From the NCBI RefSeq assembly GCF_024231755.1, contig NZ_JAAEQH010000369.1:1-50042 (forward strand): a DNA stretch of 50,042 nucleotides, read 5' to 3'. Under the pieces are notes generated by a model. It ran no database searches. It saw only the letters and a program-made list of their open reading frames with translations, and was not told where the DNA came from. This document shows, piece after piece, positions 18,885 through 28,090 of this stretch (the first letter of the stretch is position 1; each line of letters begins with the position of its first letter). The stretch is from Neptuniibacter sp. (lineage in GTDB: Bacteria; Pseudomonadota; Gammaproteobacteria; Pseudomonadales; Balneatricaceae). Position numbers and translations under genes: made by a program.

Positions 18885-19247
18885 ATGACTGATTTTATCG
18901 ATGACGTTCAGGTAGAGCAGTTACTTGATAAGTTACATAAGCTTAAACATGAGCTGGATGATGAGGTTGATTCACTCAAGCATACAGCTGAGCCAGTTAA
19001 GCTCGATCAACAGGCGTTTGGACGTGTGTCTCGCGGTGAAGCATTGCAGCAACAGAATATGGCGAAAGCTAATCTCGGACAGTGCCAGGAGCGTATTCGA
19101 CAGGTTGAGGAAGCTCTGCGTAAAATTGACAGTGAAGACTATGGTTATTGTGATAGCTGTGGTGACGAGATTTCATTAGCACGTCTGCATGCTAAACCTG
19201 AAAGCCCTTTATGTATTGGATGTCAGGAGCAACAGGAACAGTCCTAG
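18885..19247 (+). CDS. DksA/TraR-family C4 zinc-finger protein
   Basis: A 120-residue member of the DksA/TraR family, whose proteins enter the RNA-polymerase secondary channel or act as small zinc proteins. A long helical region (about 8-85) precedes a four-cysteine finger, CDSC-x17-CIGC. ATG 18885 is preferred over upstream in-frame starts because GTGAGG (18874-18879) lies at proper distance. The acidic tip typical of DksA is not clearly conserved, so RNA-polymerase activity is unproven. It ends 15 bases before hupT and probably heads the hupTUV transcription unit. Confidence 0.82.
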   Translation: MTDFIDDVQVEQLLDKLHKLKHELDDEVDSLKHTAEPVKLDQQAFGRVSRGEALQQQNMAKANLGQCQERIRQVEEALRKIDSEDYGYCDSCGDEISLARLHAKPESPLCIGCQEQQEQS

Positions 19248-19257
19248 GAACAGTCCT
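19234..19257 (+). repeat. 12-bp tandem duplication at the dksA-like/hupT junction
   Basis: AGGAACAGTCCT occurs twice without spacer (19234-19245 and 19246-19257). It covers the stop of the DksA-like gene (TAG 19245-19247) and the probable ribosome-binding region of hupT, so copy number could affect hupT translation. Confidence 0.7.
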
Positions 19258-19262
19258 GAGTT

Positions 19263-20624
19263 TTGAGTGATCAGTGCACGTCTATGTCCCAAGAGAATGA
19301 ATTACCCCCAACTCCACAAGTATCTTCAGCAACTGATTCTGAAGATGCCTGGGTCAGTGTTATCCAGAAAATGGATGAGGCTTATGCGGACCTTGTCCAC
19401 TACCAAGTTGAGGTTGAAGAGAAGAATGCGGAGCTAGAAGAGAATAAGGTTTTCTTTGACAGTATCCAGCGTTCGATGAGTGATGTTCTGATCGTTTGTG
19501 ATCAGAACGGGGTCATTATGCGAGTGAATAGTGCACTCGAGGTTTTGGTGGGCAAAACTGAAGGGCAGTTGGTAGGCGAGAATTTTACGCAGCTGATAGA
19601 GCAGCGTTATCTGCAAAAAGTGAATGGTTTCCTGAAACAGATCCGGGTTCAGCCGATTCGTGATTGTGAATTGGAACTAAAAGGGTTTGAAGGCTCTGTT
19701 CCGCTGTCGATGAACTGCTCTCCACGTAAGAACCATCGTGGTCGTTTGGTCGGTATGGTACTGATCGGTCGTCCTTTGGGTGAACTGCAAAAAGCTTATA
19801 AAGAACTTAATGAAGCCCATGCAGAGCTTAAACTAGCACAGGAACGTTTGGTTCAATCCGAGAAAATGGCATCTTTAGGACGTCTGGTTGCCGGTGTTGC
19901 CCATGAACTGAATAACCCGATTAGTTTTGTTTACGGCAATATGCACGCGTTACAGCGTTATACCGATCGTTTGAGTCAGTATTTTGATGCGATCAATGAG
20001 GGGCAATCCCGCGAAGAGTTAAAAAGGATGCGCGAGCAACTGCGTCTGGAAAAGTTGATCAAAGACCTTAACTCGCTGGTGGACGGTACCATGGAAGGGG
20101 CAGATAGAGTAAAAGAGATTGTTAATGATCTTCGCCAGTTCTCTTCCACTCAGGAATCCGCTAAAACTCACTTTGATCTGAGCCATGTTATACGTACGGC
20201 TTTGCATTGGATTATTAAAGAGAGCAAGCGTCCGATTGAAGTAACTGAAGACATCCCAGAAGAACTGCAAGCTTTTGGGCACTCCGGGCAGATTCATCAG
20301 GTGGTGGTGAATCTGATCCAGAATGCGGTGGATGCTATGGAGGATTCACCAGTTCAGAAACTCTCTTTAAAAGCCTGGAGCGATCAAGGGCAGGCTTTTT
20401 TCAGTGTAATCGATAGTGGTCCGGGAATTCCGGAAGAGAATCTGTCGCGCCTATTTGATCCATTCTTTACTACTAAACCCGTAGGGCAGGGCACTGGTCT
20501 GGGCTTGTCTATTAGTTATGGCATTGTTTCAGAACATGGCGGTAAGTTAGAGATCCGTAATCTGAGCTCAGGCGGGGCCGCAGCGCTACTGGTTCTTACG
20601 AATGAGGAGGATGAGCATGCTTAA
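19263..20624 (+). CDS. hupT: H2-sensing histidine kinase HupT/HoxJ
   Basis: A 453-residue soluble kinase with no membrane segments. An N-terminal helical part (30-65) is followed by a PAS domain (about 65-165) and HisKA with H214 in [11 protein letters not shown] (the Rhodobacter capsulatus HupT phospho-site is at a comparable position, H217). HATPase_c comes last, with [19 protein letters not shown] and GTGLGLSIS. The order kinase-small-large matches hupTUV of R. capsulatus, in which HupUV tunes HupT, which then phosphorylates HupR. The start is uncertain: TTG 19263 has AGGA upstream, while ATG 19284 lacks a ribosome site. It overlaps hupU by 8 bases. Confidence 0.9.
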   Translation: MSDQCTSMSQENELPPTPQVSSATDSEDAWVSVIQKMDEAYADLVHYQVEVEEKNAELEENKVFFDSIQRSMSDVLIVCDQNGVIMRVNSALEVLVGKTEGQLVGENFTQLIEQRYLQKVNGFLKQIRVQPIRDCELELKGFEGSVPLSMNCSPRKNHRGRLVGMVLIGRPLGELQKAYKELNEAHAELKLAQERLVQSEKMASLGRLVAGVAHELNNPISFVYGNMHALQRYTDRLSQYFDAINEGQSREELKRMREQLRLEKLIKDLNSLVDGTMEGADRVKEIVNDLRQFSSTQESAKTHFDLSHVIRTALHWIIKESKRPIEVTEDIPEELQAFGHSGQIHQVVVNLIQNAVDAMEDSPVQKLSLKAWSDQGQAFFSVIDSGPGIPEENLSRLFDPFFTTKPVGQGTGLGLSISYGIVSEHGGKLEIRNLSSGGAAALLVLTNEEDEHA

Positions 20625-21612
20625 CCTACTCTGGTTGCAGTCTGCGGGTTGTGGTGGTTGTTCCATGTCCCTCTTGAATGCTGAATCTCCTGATCTTATG
20701 ACTTCATTAGAGTCAGTTGGTATCAATCTGCTCTGGCACCCTTCCTTAAGTGAAGAAAGTGGAACAGAGGTGGTAGAGATCCTTGAGGATATCCTCAGTG
20801 ATAAAATCCAGCTGGATATGCTTTGTGTGGAAGGTTCTGTGTTACGAGGGCCCAATGGGACAGGACGTTTTCATCTGTTTGGCGGAACCGGTAAACCGAT
20901 GATGCAATGGATTGAAGAGCTATCCCAGAAAGCGCTCTATAACATTGCGATAGGTTCATGTGCTGCGTATGGAGGGATATCCGCCGCAGGCGAAAATCTG
21001 ACAGATGCCACTGGGCTGCAGTTTGAAGGTGAGGTCCCTGGAGGGCTGCTTGGCGGCAGTTATCGCTCACAGAAGGGATTTAAAACTATCAATATATCCG
21101 GTTGTCCAGTACACCCAAACTGGGTTGTAGAAACACTGATCAGTATCGCTTTAGGCGAACATACTGAAGATAAGCTTGATGAATTTGCTCGGCCCCGAAT
21201 GTATGCCGATCAGTTGGTTCATCATGGTTGTAGCAGGAATGAGTTCTACGAATATAAAGCCAGTGCCGAGGTCGCAGGTGATCGTGGGTGTATGATGGAA
21301 AATATGGGCTGCTTGGGAACCCAGGCTCATGCTGATTGCAACACCCGCCCTTGGAACGGACAGGGTTCCTGTATTAAGGGGGGCTATGCCTGTATTAACT
21401 GTACCGCGCCAGAATTTGAAGAGCCGGGACATAGCTTTACGGAAACCCCAAAAGTAGCGGGAATCCCAGTAGGTTTGCCAACAGATATGCCAAAAGCCTG
21501 GTTTGTTGCTCTGGCTTCACTATCGAAGGCAGCGACTCCTGAACGTTTACGCAAAAATGCGACTTCTGAGAAGTTAATCTATCCTCCGACCATACATAAG
21601 AGAAAAGGCTAA
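20617..21612 (+). CDS. hupU: Regulatory [NiFe] hydrogenase small subunit HupU/HoxB
   Basis: A 331-residue iron-sulfur subunit of a hydrogen sensor. It begins directly with the proximal-cluster motif SAGCGGCSMSLL (C12, C15) and has no twin-arginine signal peptide, unlike exported HupS. Further cluster ligands are in GSCAAYGG, SGCPVHPNW, the HHGC-x19-CMMENMGC segment and CIKGGYACINC. ATG 20617 is chosen because AGGAGG at 20605-20610 is 6 bases away; earlier ATGs at 20602 and 20611 lack or overlap that site. It is cytoplasmic and paired with HupV two bases downstream. Confidence 0.92.
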   Translation: MLNLLWLQSAGCGGCSMSLLNAESPDLMTSLESVGINLLWHPSLSEESGTEVVEILEDILSDKIQLDMLCVEGSVLRGPNGTGRFHLFGGTGKPMMQWIEELSQKALYNIAIGSCAAYGGISAAGENLTDATGLQFEGEVPGGLLGGSYRSQKGFKTINISGCPVHPNWVVETLISIALGEHTEDKLDEFARPRMYADQLVHHGCSRNEFYEYKASAEVAGDRGCMMENMGCLGTQAHADCNTRPWNGQGSCIKGGYACINCTAPEFEEPGHSFTETPKVAGIPVGLPTDMPKAWFVALASLSKAATPERLRKNATSEKLIYPPTIHKRKG

Positions 21613-21613
21613 G

Positions 21614-23065
21614 ATGAGTCGAATACTGGTTGGCCCGTTTAACCGGGTTGAAGGTGATCTGGAAGTCAGTCTGGATATTGAACAGGGGCAGGTGCAAAGT
21701 GCACGGGTTAATTCCCCTATGTTCCGTGGTTTTGAACGGATTATGCTGGGTCAAAACCCCATGGATGCTTTGGTTTATACTCCTCGAATCTGTGGTATCT
21801 GCTCGGTAAGTCAATCTGTTGCCTGTGCCAGGGCTCTGGGTGAGCTGATGCAGGTTGGTATGCCACGCAATGGTGAATTGGCAACCAATCTGGTCCTCGC
21901 CAATGAAAATATGACTGATCTACTAACCCATTTTTACCTGTTCTTTATGCCTGATTTCTGTCGAGAGGTTTATCAGGGCAAAGATTGGTTTTCAGATGTA
22001 GAAAAACGCTTTAAAGCGAAGGAGGGGCTGGCTGCTCGAACTATGCTGCCTGCACGTGCTGAGTTCCTGCATCTGATGGGCATTATGGCAGGTAAGTGGC
22101 CACATAGCCTTACTCTGCAGCCTGGGGGTAGTGCGAAACCTATCGAGGCTCAAGAACGTATCCGCCTGTTGGCAATCATCTCTGCATTTCGTCGTTATCT
22201 GGAACAGAACTTGTTCGGTACTGATCTGGATGAAATAGCGGAACTGGATTCGATTACAGCTCTGGAAAACTGGCGTGACAGGGATCATTGGCACAGCAGT
22301 GATTTTCGTACCTTTTTGCATCTCAGCGATGACCTAAAGCTCTCTAATCTGGGCCGGGCTACTGATCAGTTTATGAGTTACGGTAATTACCAGCTTGAGG
22401 GCGAAAAGTTATTTAATCCGGGTTTGGTAATGCAGGGGCAAGTCATGGACTTAAACCCTGAACAGATAACTGAAGATCTGTCCTACTCCTGGATGGGTGG
22501 TGCTGATAAACCACTTAAACCTAGTGAAGGCATTACCGATCCATCTTTGGATAATCCGGAAGCCTACAGCTGGTGTAAAGCACCTCGTTTGAACCGTCAG
22601 GTTATTGAAGTTGGAGCACTGGCGCGCCAGTTGGTAAATCGCCACCCGCTGATTGTCGATCTGGTACAACAGAGCGGTGGCAATGTGGAAAACCGCATGA
22701 TTGCCCGTATGCTCGAACTGGCTTTGGTCATACCGGTCATGCAGGAGTGGGTTAAGCAGATTGATCCTGCAGATACATTCTGCAATCACGCAGAGCTACC
22801 GAATAAAGGAAGTGCTTTTGGTTTAGTTGAGGCTGCTCGTGGTAGTCTCGGCCACTGGATTAATGTGCAGGAAGGAAAAATATCTAACTACCAGATTATT
22901 GCCCCAACTACCTGGAACTTCTCACCCAGGGATGAACAATCTATACCGGGGGCCTTGGAGCAAGCATTAGTCGGTGCGCCAGTGCGTGAAGGGGAAAAGG
23001 AACCTGTAGCTGTTCAGCATATTGTTAGGTCGTTTGATCCTTGTATGGTCTGTACGGTGCACTGA
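21614..23065 (+). CDS. hupV: Regulatory [NiFe] hydrogenase large subunit HupV/HoxC
   Basis: A 483-residue subunit that binds the NiFe(CN)2CO centre through RICGIC (C60, C63) and the terminal DPCMVC pair. The protein ends at the His of DPCMVCTVH, so there is no C-terminal extension and no protease trimming is needed, as known for H2-sensing hydrogenases. I62 and F110 are the bulky gas-channel residues that give Ralstonia HoxC its oxygen tolerance; catalytic enzymes have Val and Leu there. D15 (RVEGD) and Q67 replace histidines usual in energy-conserving enzymes. It should signal to HupT. Confidence 0.94.
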   Translation: MSRILVGPFNRVEGDLEVSLDIEQGQVQSARVNSPMFRGFERIMLGQNPMDALVYTPRICGICSVSQSVACARALGELMQVGMPRNGELATNLVLANENMTDLLTHFYLFFMPDFCREVYQGKDWFSDVEKRFKAKEGLAARTMLPARAEFLHLMGIMAGKWPHSLTLQPGGSAKPIEAQERIRLLAIISAFRRYLEQNLFGTDLDEIAELDSITALENWRDRDHWHSSDFRTFLHLSDDLKLSNLGRATDQFMSYGNYQLEGEKLFNPGLVMQGQVMDLNPEQITEDLSYSWMGGADKPLKPSEGITDPSLDNPEAYSWCKAPRLNRQVIEVGALARQLVNRHPLIVDLVQQSGGNVENRMIARMLELALVIPVMQEWVKQIDPADTFCNHAELPNKGSAFGLVEAARGSLGHWINVQEGKISNYQIIAPTTWNFSPRDEQSIPGALEQALVGAPVREGEKEPVAVQHIVRSFDPCMVCTVH

Positions 23066-23080
23066 TTTAAGGGAATTCAG

Positions 23081-23965
23081 GTGAACGATAAAACTATCTC
23101 TTTGGTACTTGGTAGTGGCGGGGCTCGTGGTCTTGCTCATATTGGCATTATTAATGAGCTGACCTCTCAGGGCTATAAGATTGAATCCATATCTGGCTGT
23201 TCTATTGGTGCGTTGATCGGCGGAGTCTATGCGGCGGGTAAATTACCTGAATTTGAAGAATGGGTTCGGGCGATAGACAAAACGGATATTGTCAGCCTGC
23301 TTGATCTTACTTGGCGCCCGGATGGCTTGGTAAAAGGGGATAAAATTATCTCCACTTTAACTGAGTTGGTGGGTGATCAGACTATAGAGAGTTTACCGAT
23401 CAGTTTTACTGCTATAGCTGCGGATATCGATGAAGAGAAGGAAGTATGGATCAATTCAGGTTCGTTGTTTGATGCTATCCGTGCCTCTATCTCTCTACCT
23501 CTTTTCTTCTCTCCGGTGGAATATGATGGTTCCTTTCTTGTGGATGGGGGTATATTAAATCCTGTCCCCATTGCACCGACTTTTCACGATAAAACAGAGC
23601 ATACTATTGCTGTGAATCTCGGAGCACCAGTCGATCCAAATCTATATTCAGCCGTGTCACAGCACCACCATGAAAATCCAAATCCCGATTTCAGGGATAA
23701 AGTACGTCATTTTGTTGAAAAGCTTTATAAAGGTGAGAGCGCTCTGGAGCGTTCTCTGAGTATGTATGATGTGGCGAACCAAGCATTTGATTCCATGCAG
23801 GGAAGTATTGCCCGCCAGAAATTAGCTGCCTATCCACCGGATTTTCTGATTGAGGTTCCTCGTAATGCTTGCGGCATTTTGGAGTTCCACAAGGCAGAGC
23901 GGGTTATTGAACTGGGCTATGCTAAAGCAAGGGAGTTTCTGCAGCAGAATCAACACAAGTTTTAG
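23081..23965 (+). CDS. Patatin-like phospholipase
   Basis: A 294-residue cytoplasmic serine hydrolase of the patatin/RssA type. It has the oxyanion glycine motif GSGGARG (residues 11-17), the nucleophile S41 in GCSIG, and the catalytic-dyad D155 in the DGG motif. No signal peptide or membrane helix is present. It starts with GTG 23081 preceded by AAGGGA and follows hupV by 15 bases, so it may be cotranscribed with hupTUV. A role in hydrogen sensing is not known. The lipid substrate cannot be predicted. Confidence 0.9.
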   Translation: MNDKTISLVLGSGGARGLAHIGIINELTSQGYKIESISGCSIGALIGGVYAAGKLPEFEEWVRAIDKTDIVSLLDLTWRPDGLVKGDKIISTLTELVGDQTIESLPISFTAIAADIDEEKEVWINSGSLFDAIRASISLPLFFSPVEYDGSFLVDGGILNPVPIAPTFHDKTEHTIAVNLGAPVDPNLYSAVSQHHHENPNPDFRDKVRHFVEKLYKGESALERSLSMYDVANQAFDSMQGSIARQKLAAYPPDFLIEVPRNACGILEFHKAERVIELGYAKAREFLQQNQHKF

Positions 23966-23967
23966 TT

Positions 23968-24303
23968 TTAATCTTTCTCAAACAGAGACAGATCTAAAAT
24001 TTCTGATTTACCAATCCACATCGGGTAGTCACGGTGATCTTTCAGGTGATCATCACTGATGGGGTGGATCAGAATAGTAAGGCCTTGGCTTTCTTTCATT
24101 AACCAGGGAATAAACTCTGAGAATTGTCTCTGAGAGAATGCCAGTTGGCAGCTCCATTTAGGGTGAGGGCCAACATTCTTTTTATGCATCCTTCCCATTG
24201 CAATATTGAAGCGCTCTGATGCGGTGTTGCACAGCACTTCAGCCTGAGCAAAAGTTTGCTCTTCGTAATACACATGTGCGTGGTATGCAGAAAATACAGT
24301 CAT
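23968..24303 (-). CDS. DOPA 4,5-dioxygenase family protein
   Basis: A 111-residue protein of the small DOPA-dioxygenase-like family. Conserved histidines are in YHAHVYY near the start, in GPHPKWSCQLAF, and in LIHPISDDHLKDH; some form the expected iron site. Members cleave catechol-type rings extradiol-fashion, but most bacterial ones are uncharacterised. It is convergent with the patatin gene with only two bases between the stops. Confidence 0.85.
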   Translation of the reverse strand: MTVFSAYHAHVYYEEQTFAQAEVLCNTASERFNIAMGRMHKKNVGPHPKWSCQLAFSQRQFSEFIPWLMKESQGLTILIHPISDDHLKDHRDYPMWIGKSEILDLSLFEKD

Positions 24304-24562
24304 ATAAGCCCCTTACAATAATTTATATTTTACTAATGAATAACTTTTAAAAGTTCTAATATTGGTTTTCAATATGCTCTGATTAGGTGGCTGTTATCCA
24401 TTTAGTGGAAATGAGTATCAGCGATTTAAGTATTTAGTTAAATGAAAAAACTGATCGCTGTTATTTTTTGTAGCAACTAGCCACTTTCCTTACTTTCTTA
24501 ATCTTAAAGCAATTTTTTGGCCTAAACTCAAGGATGCAGAGTGGTCGTTCAGGTATCTGTAG

Positions 24563-25435
24563 ATGCGTCTTTTTCTTTTGAGTCTTATGCTTCTTACCTT
24601 TTCCGGCTTGGCTTCGGCAAATGATCAGGTCAGCCTACAACTGCTGTGGAAGCACCAATTTCAGTTTGCTGGCTATTATATGGCGATTGAAAAGGGCTTT
24701 TATGAACAAGAGGGCCTTGAGGTTGAACTAAAAGAATTTGATTACGGAACTAATCTTGTTGATGAGGTTCTTGAAGGCCGGAGTCAGTTCGCCGTAGGGC
24801 GAACTTCATTACTTATTGATAAGAATGCGGGGGCTGATGTTGTAGCGTTGTTCGCAGCCTACCAGCAATCACCTTTGATGCTATTAACCCGCCGTGATTC
24901 GGGAATTGTTCTCTCCTCCGATCTCAAAGGAAAAAATGTGATGATCACCAACGATGCAAAGAATGTTGGTGAGGTTATGGCCATGTTGCTGCAAACAGGC
25001 ATCACTATCAGTGATATCAACCAACAGAACCACAGCTATAACGTGGCTGATCTGATCAATGGTAATACGGATGCTATGGCATCTTACATTTCAAACGAGC
25101 CTTATCAGATGGAGCGGGCAGGGGTTAAGTACAATATCCTGCACCCCAAGGATTATGGGTTTGATATGTACTCAGACATCCTATTCACGTCCCGAGAGTA
25201 TATAAAGAATAATCCCCTGATCACTGACCGTATGTACCGTGCTTCCCTCCGTGGTTGGTTATATGCATTTGAAAATATTGATGAGACCGCTCAGGTTATT
25301 TTTGAACGTTACAACTCTCAGAAAAAGACAATAGAAGCGCTTCGTTTTGAAGGGCGTGAACTGAAAAAGCTAGCGTTTGATGATGAAGGGAATTTCGGCA
25401 CGCTCTCGTTAAACAAATTTAATGAAATGGCCTAG
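24563..25435 (+). CDS. NMT1/THI5-like periplasmic-binding part before the TAG
   Basis: These 290 codons hold the signal peptide (cut near ASA-ND) and an NMT1-like domain: LLWKHQFQFAGYYMAIEKGFYEQEGLEVEL is the family signature region, with the stretch to LRGWLYAFEN typical of such binding lobes. Up to the TAG the product would be a secreted binding protein without membrane anchor or output domain, so it would be uncoupled from the cyclase. Upstream (24304-24562) an A/T-rich stretch includes a 14-bp palindrome at 24342-24355 but no clear promoter. Confidence 0.75.
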   Translation: MRLFLLSLMLLTFSGLASANDQVSLQLLWKHQFQFAGYYMAIEKGFYEQEGLEVELKEFDYGTNLVDEVLEGRSQFAVGRTSLLIDKNAGADVVALFAAYQQSPLMLLTRRDSGIVLSSDLKGKNVMITNDAKNVGEVMAMLLQTGITISDINQQNHSYNVADLINGNTDAMASYISNEPYQMERAGVKYNILHPKDYGFDMYSDILFTSREYIKNNPLITDRMYRASLRGWLYAFENIDETAQVIFERYNSQKKTIEALRFEGRELKKLAFDDEGNFGTLSLNKFNEMA

Positions 25436-25564
25436 GTTTACCTGATCACTGGAAGCATCTATCGTGGTTATGACTTTAGTGATTTTATCTACCAGCCCCC
25501 GAGCAACATTCACCGATTTAGCGTAGCCGAGCAGGGGTATTTAAACGCTAACCCGCTTTTACGA

Positions 25565-26809
25565 GTGTGTATTAATCCTGCTTGGTACCCTTATGAATCG
25601 TATAGCGATGGTGAACATCAGGGGATGATCTCGGATTACCTGCGTTTGATTATGAAAAATGTTGGGATTCGTTATCGCTTAATTCCTTCCACTACATGGC
25701 GCGAAACGCTGTTAATGGCTAAATCGGGTAAATGTGATCTGATTGCAGGTGCGATGCAGACAGTGCAGCGAAGTTCTTATCTAGAGTTCTCCAAGCCATA
25801 TTTGAGTATTCCTGCTGTTGTTGCCACAAAGCCGCAAAACAGTGCTATGCAGCTTAATGATAAGCGTATAGGTGTTATCGCGAGATCTGCATTTCATGAC
25901 ATCCTGAGTAATCGCTACCCGGAGGCAGACTTTATTATTGTTGATAATTATCTGGATGCCCTAAGAATGCTTAAATCTGGTCAGATTGATGCAGTCGCTG
26001 GGGCTGATGCTAGTCTGACTTATCTTCTTAAAGAGCAGCAGATCTCTGACATTACTATCAGTGATGTTTTGCATGATAGCTGGGATATCAGTGTTGCTGT
26101 AACGAAGAATCAGCCCTATTTGTTAGGGATAATGAATAAATCCATTGAGAGGATCACGCCTAAAGAGCATGAGCAGATCAATAATCGATGGATGACAGTT
26201 GAGTATAAACACACCGTAGATTATCGGATTATTTGGTGGTTGTTGATGGCGGTTGGTGTTGTATCTGTATTTGCATTATACCGTTATCTTAGAATGTCTG
26301 CTTACAATAAGATGCTGAAGCGAATTGCTGAGAAAGATGCGTTAACAGGTATCCTTAGTCGGCATAAATTACGTTCGGAGCTGGAAGGCTTTATTGATCT
26401 GGCTGATCGTCATGATTGGCGCCTATCTTTGATCTTTTTTGATATTGATGATTTTAAACTGGTAAATGACCAGTATGGCCACGCTGTAGGGGACCGGGTA
26501 TTGATTGAACTGTCCAGGTTGGTTGTTGATGGTTCAAGAAAAACTGACCGTTTTGGCCGTTGGGGAGGGGAAGAGTTTCTTTTCCTAATGTTGGAAACTG
26601 ATCTTACTTCTGCCCATCAAATTGCAGAGAAAATTCGTCAGAAAATAAGTGAGCATAATTTCTCTATTTCTCATCTTGTTACCTGTAGCTTTGGCGTGGC
26701 TGAGTATGAGAAAGGGGAGAGTATTGAACAGCTAGTCAATCGAGCTGACCGCGCGCTTTATATCAGTAAACAGACCGGAAAGAATAAAGTGGAGGATAGT
26801 CTTCCTTAA
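25565..26809 (+). CDS. SBP_bac_3-membrane helix-GGDEF part after the TAG
   Basis: The open segment after the TAG begins in frame at 25436; the first usable GTG is at 25565, without a ribosome-binding site. It encodes an amino-acid-type binding domain (INPAWYPYESYSDGEHQGMISDYL through VAVTKNQPYLL), one membrane helix (IIWWLLMAVGVVSVFALY) and a diguanylate cyclase domain with DALTGILSRHKL, FFDIDDFKLVND and the active-site GGEEF. The I-site RxxD is not obvious. Without the signal peptide the binding domain would not reach the periplasm, so independent function is doubtful. Confidence 0.7.
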   Translation: MCINPAWYPYESYSDGEHQGMISDYLRLIMKNVGIRYRLIPSTTWRETLLMAKSGKCDLIAGAMQTVQRSSYLEFSKPYLSIPAVVATKPQNSAMQLNDKRIGVIARSAFHDILSNRYPEADFIIVDNYLDALRMLKSGQIDAVAGADASLTYLLKEQQISDITISDVLHDSWDISVAVTKNQPYLLGIMNKSIERITPKEHEQINNRWMTVEYKHTVDYRIIWWLLMAVGVVSVFALYRYLRMSAYNKMLKRIAEKDALTGILSRHKLRSELEGFIDLADRHDWRLSLIFFDIDDFKLVNDQYGHAVGDRVLIELSRLVVDGSRKTDRFGRWGGEEFLFLMLETDLTSAHQIAEKIRQKISEHNFSISHLVTCSFGVAEYEKGESIEQLVNRADRALYISKQTGKNKVEDSLP

Positions 26810-26828
26810 TTCTTGAGGTTTACCAGAA

Positions 26829-26860
26829 TAAAAAACGGGAGCTACTTGCTCCCGTTTTTT
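26829..26860. terminator. Bidirectional terminator between the cyclase gene and purC
   Basis: Arms CGGGAGC (26836-26842) and GCTCCCG (26848-26854) with a TACTT loop are flanked by A6 and T6, so it works on both strands for the two convergent genes. Confidence 0.92.
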
Positions 26861-26879
26861 ATTCTTAATTGGCAATAAA

Positions 26880-27983
26880 TTAATCGATCAAACCAAAGTC
26901 ATTGCGCAGTGTCTCGATGATTTCAGCTTTTGGGTTTTCAGAGATTACCAACTGCTCACCCGTGATCTTCTCTGCGATGTTTACATAGGTATCAGATACT
27001 TTCTGAATCAACGAAGCTGGCAGTTCGTTATCTTCTGCCAGGGCACAACGCTCATCCATACGGTCTTTGTTGACCAAAATATCCGGGTCAGGGAAGTGAT
27101 TGAGTAGCTCCTGACGGAAAACCTCTTTTGAATTTTCGATCACCTTACCATTGCGGTAGGATGGACCATCCCAGATACGGGAAGAATCTGGAGTACCTAC
27201 TTCGTCCATGTAGATCAGTTTGTTATTACCTTCCGCATCGGTTACGTAACCGAATTCGAATTTAGTATCGACAAACACTTGATCGATCTTTTCCAGCTCT
27301 GAGCTAATCACTCCGAAGCCATCTTTGAGTAGCTTTTCGTATAGATCGATATCGCTTGCTGAACGGAACTGGAAAGCTTCAAAATTATTAACCAGATCAT
27401 TACGCGTGATGTTCACATCATCTACTTCCGGAACGCCAGGGATTCCTTTCATAACACCTTTTGTGGAAGGTGTGATCAGTAGTTCAGGTAGTTTCTGGTC
27501 TTTCTCTAGACCTTCAGCAATCTGGATGCCGCAGAATTCACGCTCACCTTTTGCGTATGAACGCCACATCGAACCGGTGATGTATTGGCGGCAGATCGCT
27601 TCGATCATTACTGGTTTGGCTTTTTGAACGATCCAAACCAGCGGGTGTGGGATATCAAGAATATGACTGTCTGCCAGACCATTTTCACGGAACATTTTGA
27701 ACCAGTGATTCGAGATCGCATTTAGTGCAGCCCCTTTACCAGGAACGCCTTGCATGCCGCCTTCACCGGTCCATATACATTCGAACGCAGAGATACGGTC
27801 ACTGATCACCATTACGGCCAGTTCTGCATCTTCATGTACGTCGTAACCTTTCTCTTTAATTAAGCGTTTACAGTCATCTTTTTTTAGCCAGTAAACAGAG
27901 CGTACTTTACCGCTGTGGATAGGTTGTTCTGTACGAATTGGAAGATCGTTGTTAACTGCCAATACTTTATCAGCAAGACTCAT
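26880..27983 (-). CDS. purC: SAICAR synthase (purine biosynthesis)
   Basis: A 367-residue phosphoribosylaminoimidazole-succinocarboxamide synthase, which joins aspartate to CAIR using ATP. Motifs include [53 protein letters not shown], and the C-terminal [14 protein letters not shown]. This is the long form found in Vibrio and relatives, well over the 237 residues of the Escherichia coli enzyme. It is monocistronic on the minus strand with a terminator behind it. Confidence 0.96.
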   Translation of the reverse strand: MSLADKVLAVNNDLPIRTEQPIHSGKVRSVYWLKKDDCKRLIKEKGYDVHEDAELAVMVISDRISAFECIWTGEGGMQGVPGKGAALNAISNHWFKMFRENGLADSHILDIPHPLVWIVQKAKPVMIEAICRQYITGSMWRSYAKGEREFCGIQIAEGLEKDQKLPELLITPSTKGVMKGIPGVPEVDDVNITRNDLVNNFEAFQFRSASDIDLYEKLLKDGFGVISSELEKIDQVFVDTKFEFGYVTDAEGNNKLIYMDEVGTPDSSRIWDGPSYRNGKVIENSKEVFRQELLNHFPDPDILVNKDRMDERCALAEDNELPASLIQKVSDTYVNIAEKITGEQLVISENPKAEIIETLRNDFGLID

Positions 27984-28090
27984 ATTGATATGTCCAGTAA
28001 TGTCTAAACCTGAATGGGGGCATACGTGAAGCCCGCATTCTTTGAAAATAGTAATCGCTAGAGTTAACCGCTCAAAGATAATCTGTCTGG

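Larger units (their letters stand above)
24563..26809 (+). pseudogene. Sensor diguanylate cyclase interrupted by one in-frame TAG
   Basis: A single reading frame of 749 codons runs from ATG 24563 to TAA 26809, broken only by TAG at 25433-25435. Both flanks are in the same frame and the sequence between 25436 and 25564 is fully open. The encoded order is signal peptide, NMT1/THI5-like binding domain (about 20-245), a second periplasmic binding domain of the SBP_bac_3 type (about 335-545), a membrane helix (about 553-573) and GGDEF with GGEEF. A C-to-T change from CAG (Gln) would restore it. It is read here as a nonsense mutation, possibly with residual readthrough. Confidence 0.8.

Noticed and set aside
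20617-23065. Reading hupU-hupV as the missing uptake hydrogenase hupS-hupL
   Set aside because: There is no Tat signal on the small subunit, no C-terminal tail on the large subunit, sensor-type residues are present and the genes follow hupT.
24342-24355. 14-bp palindrome AACTTTTAAAAGTT
   Set aside because: It is A/T-rich, lies in an A/T-rich gap and such palindromes occur by chance; no partner site was seen.
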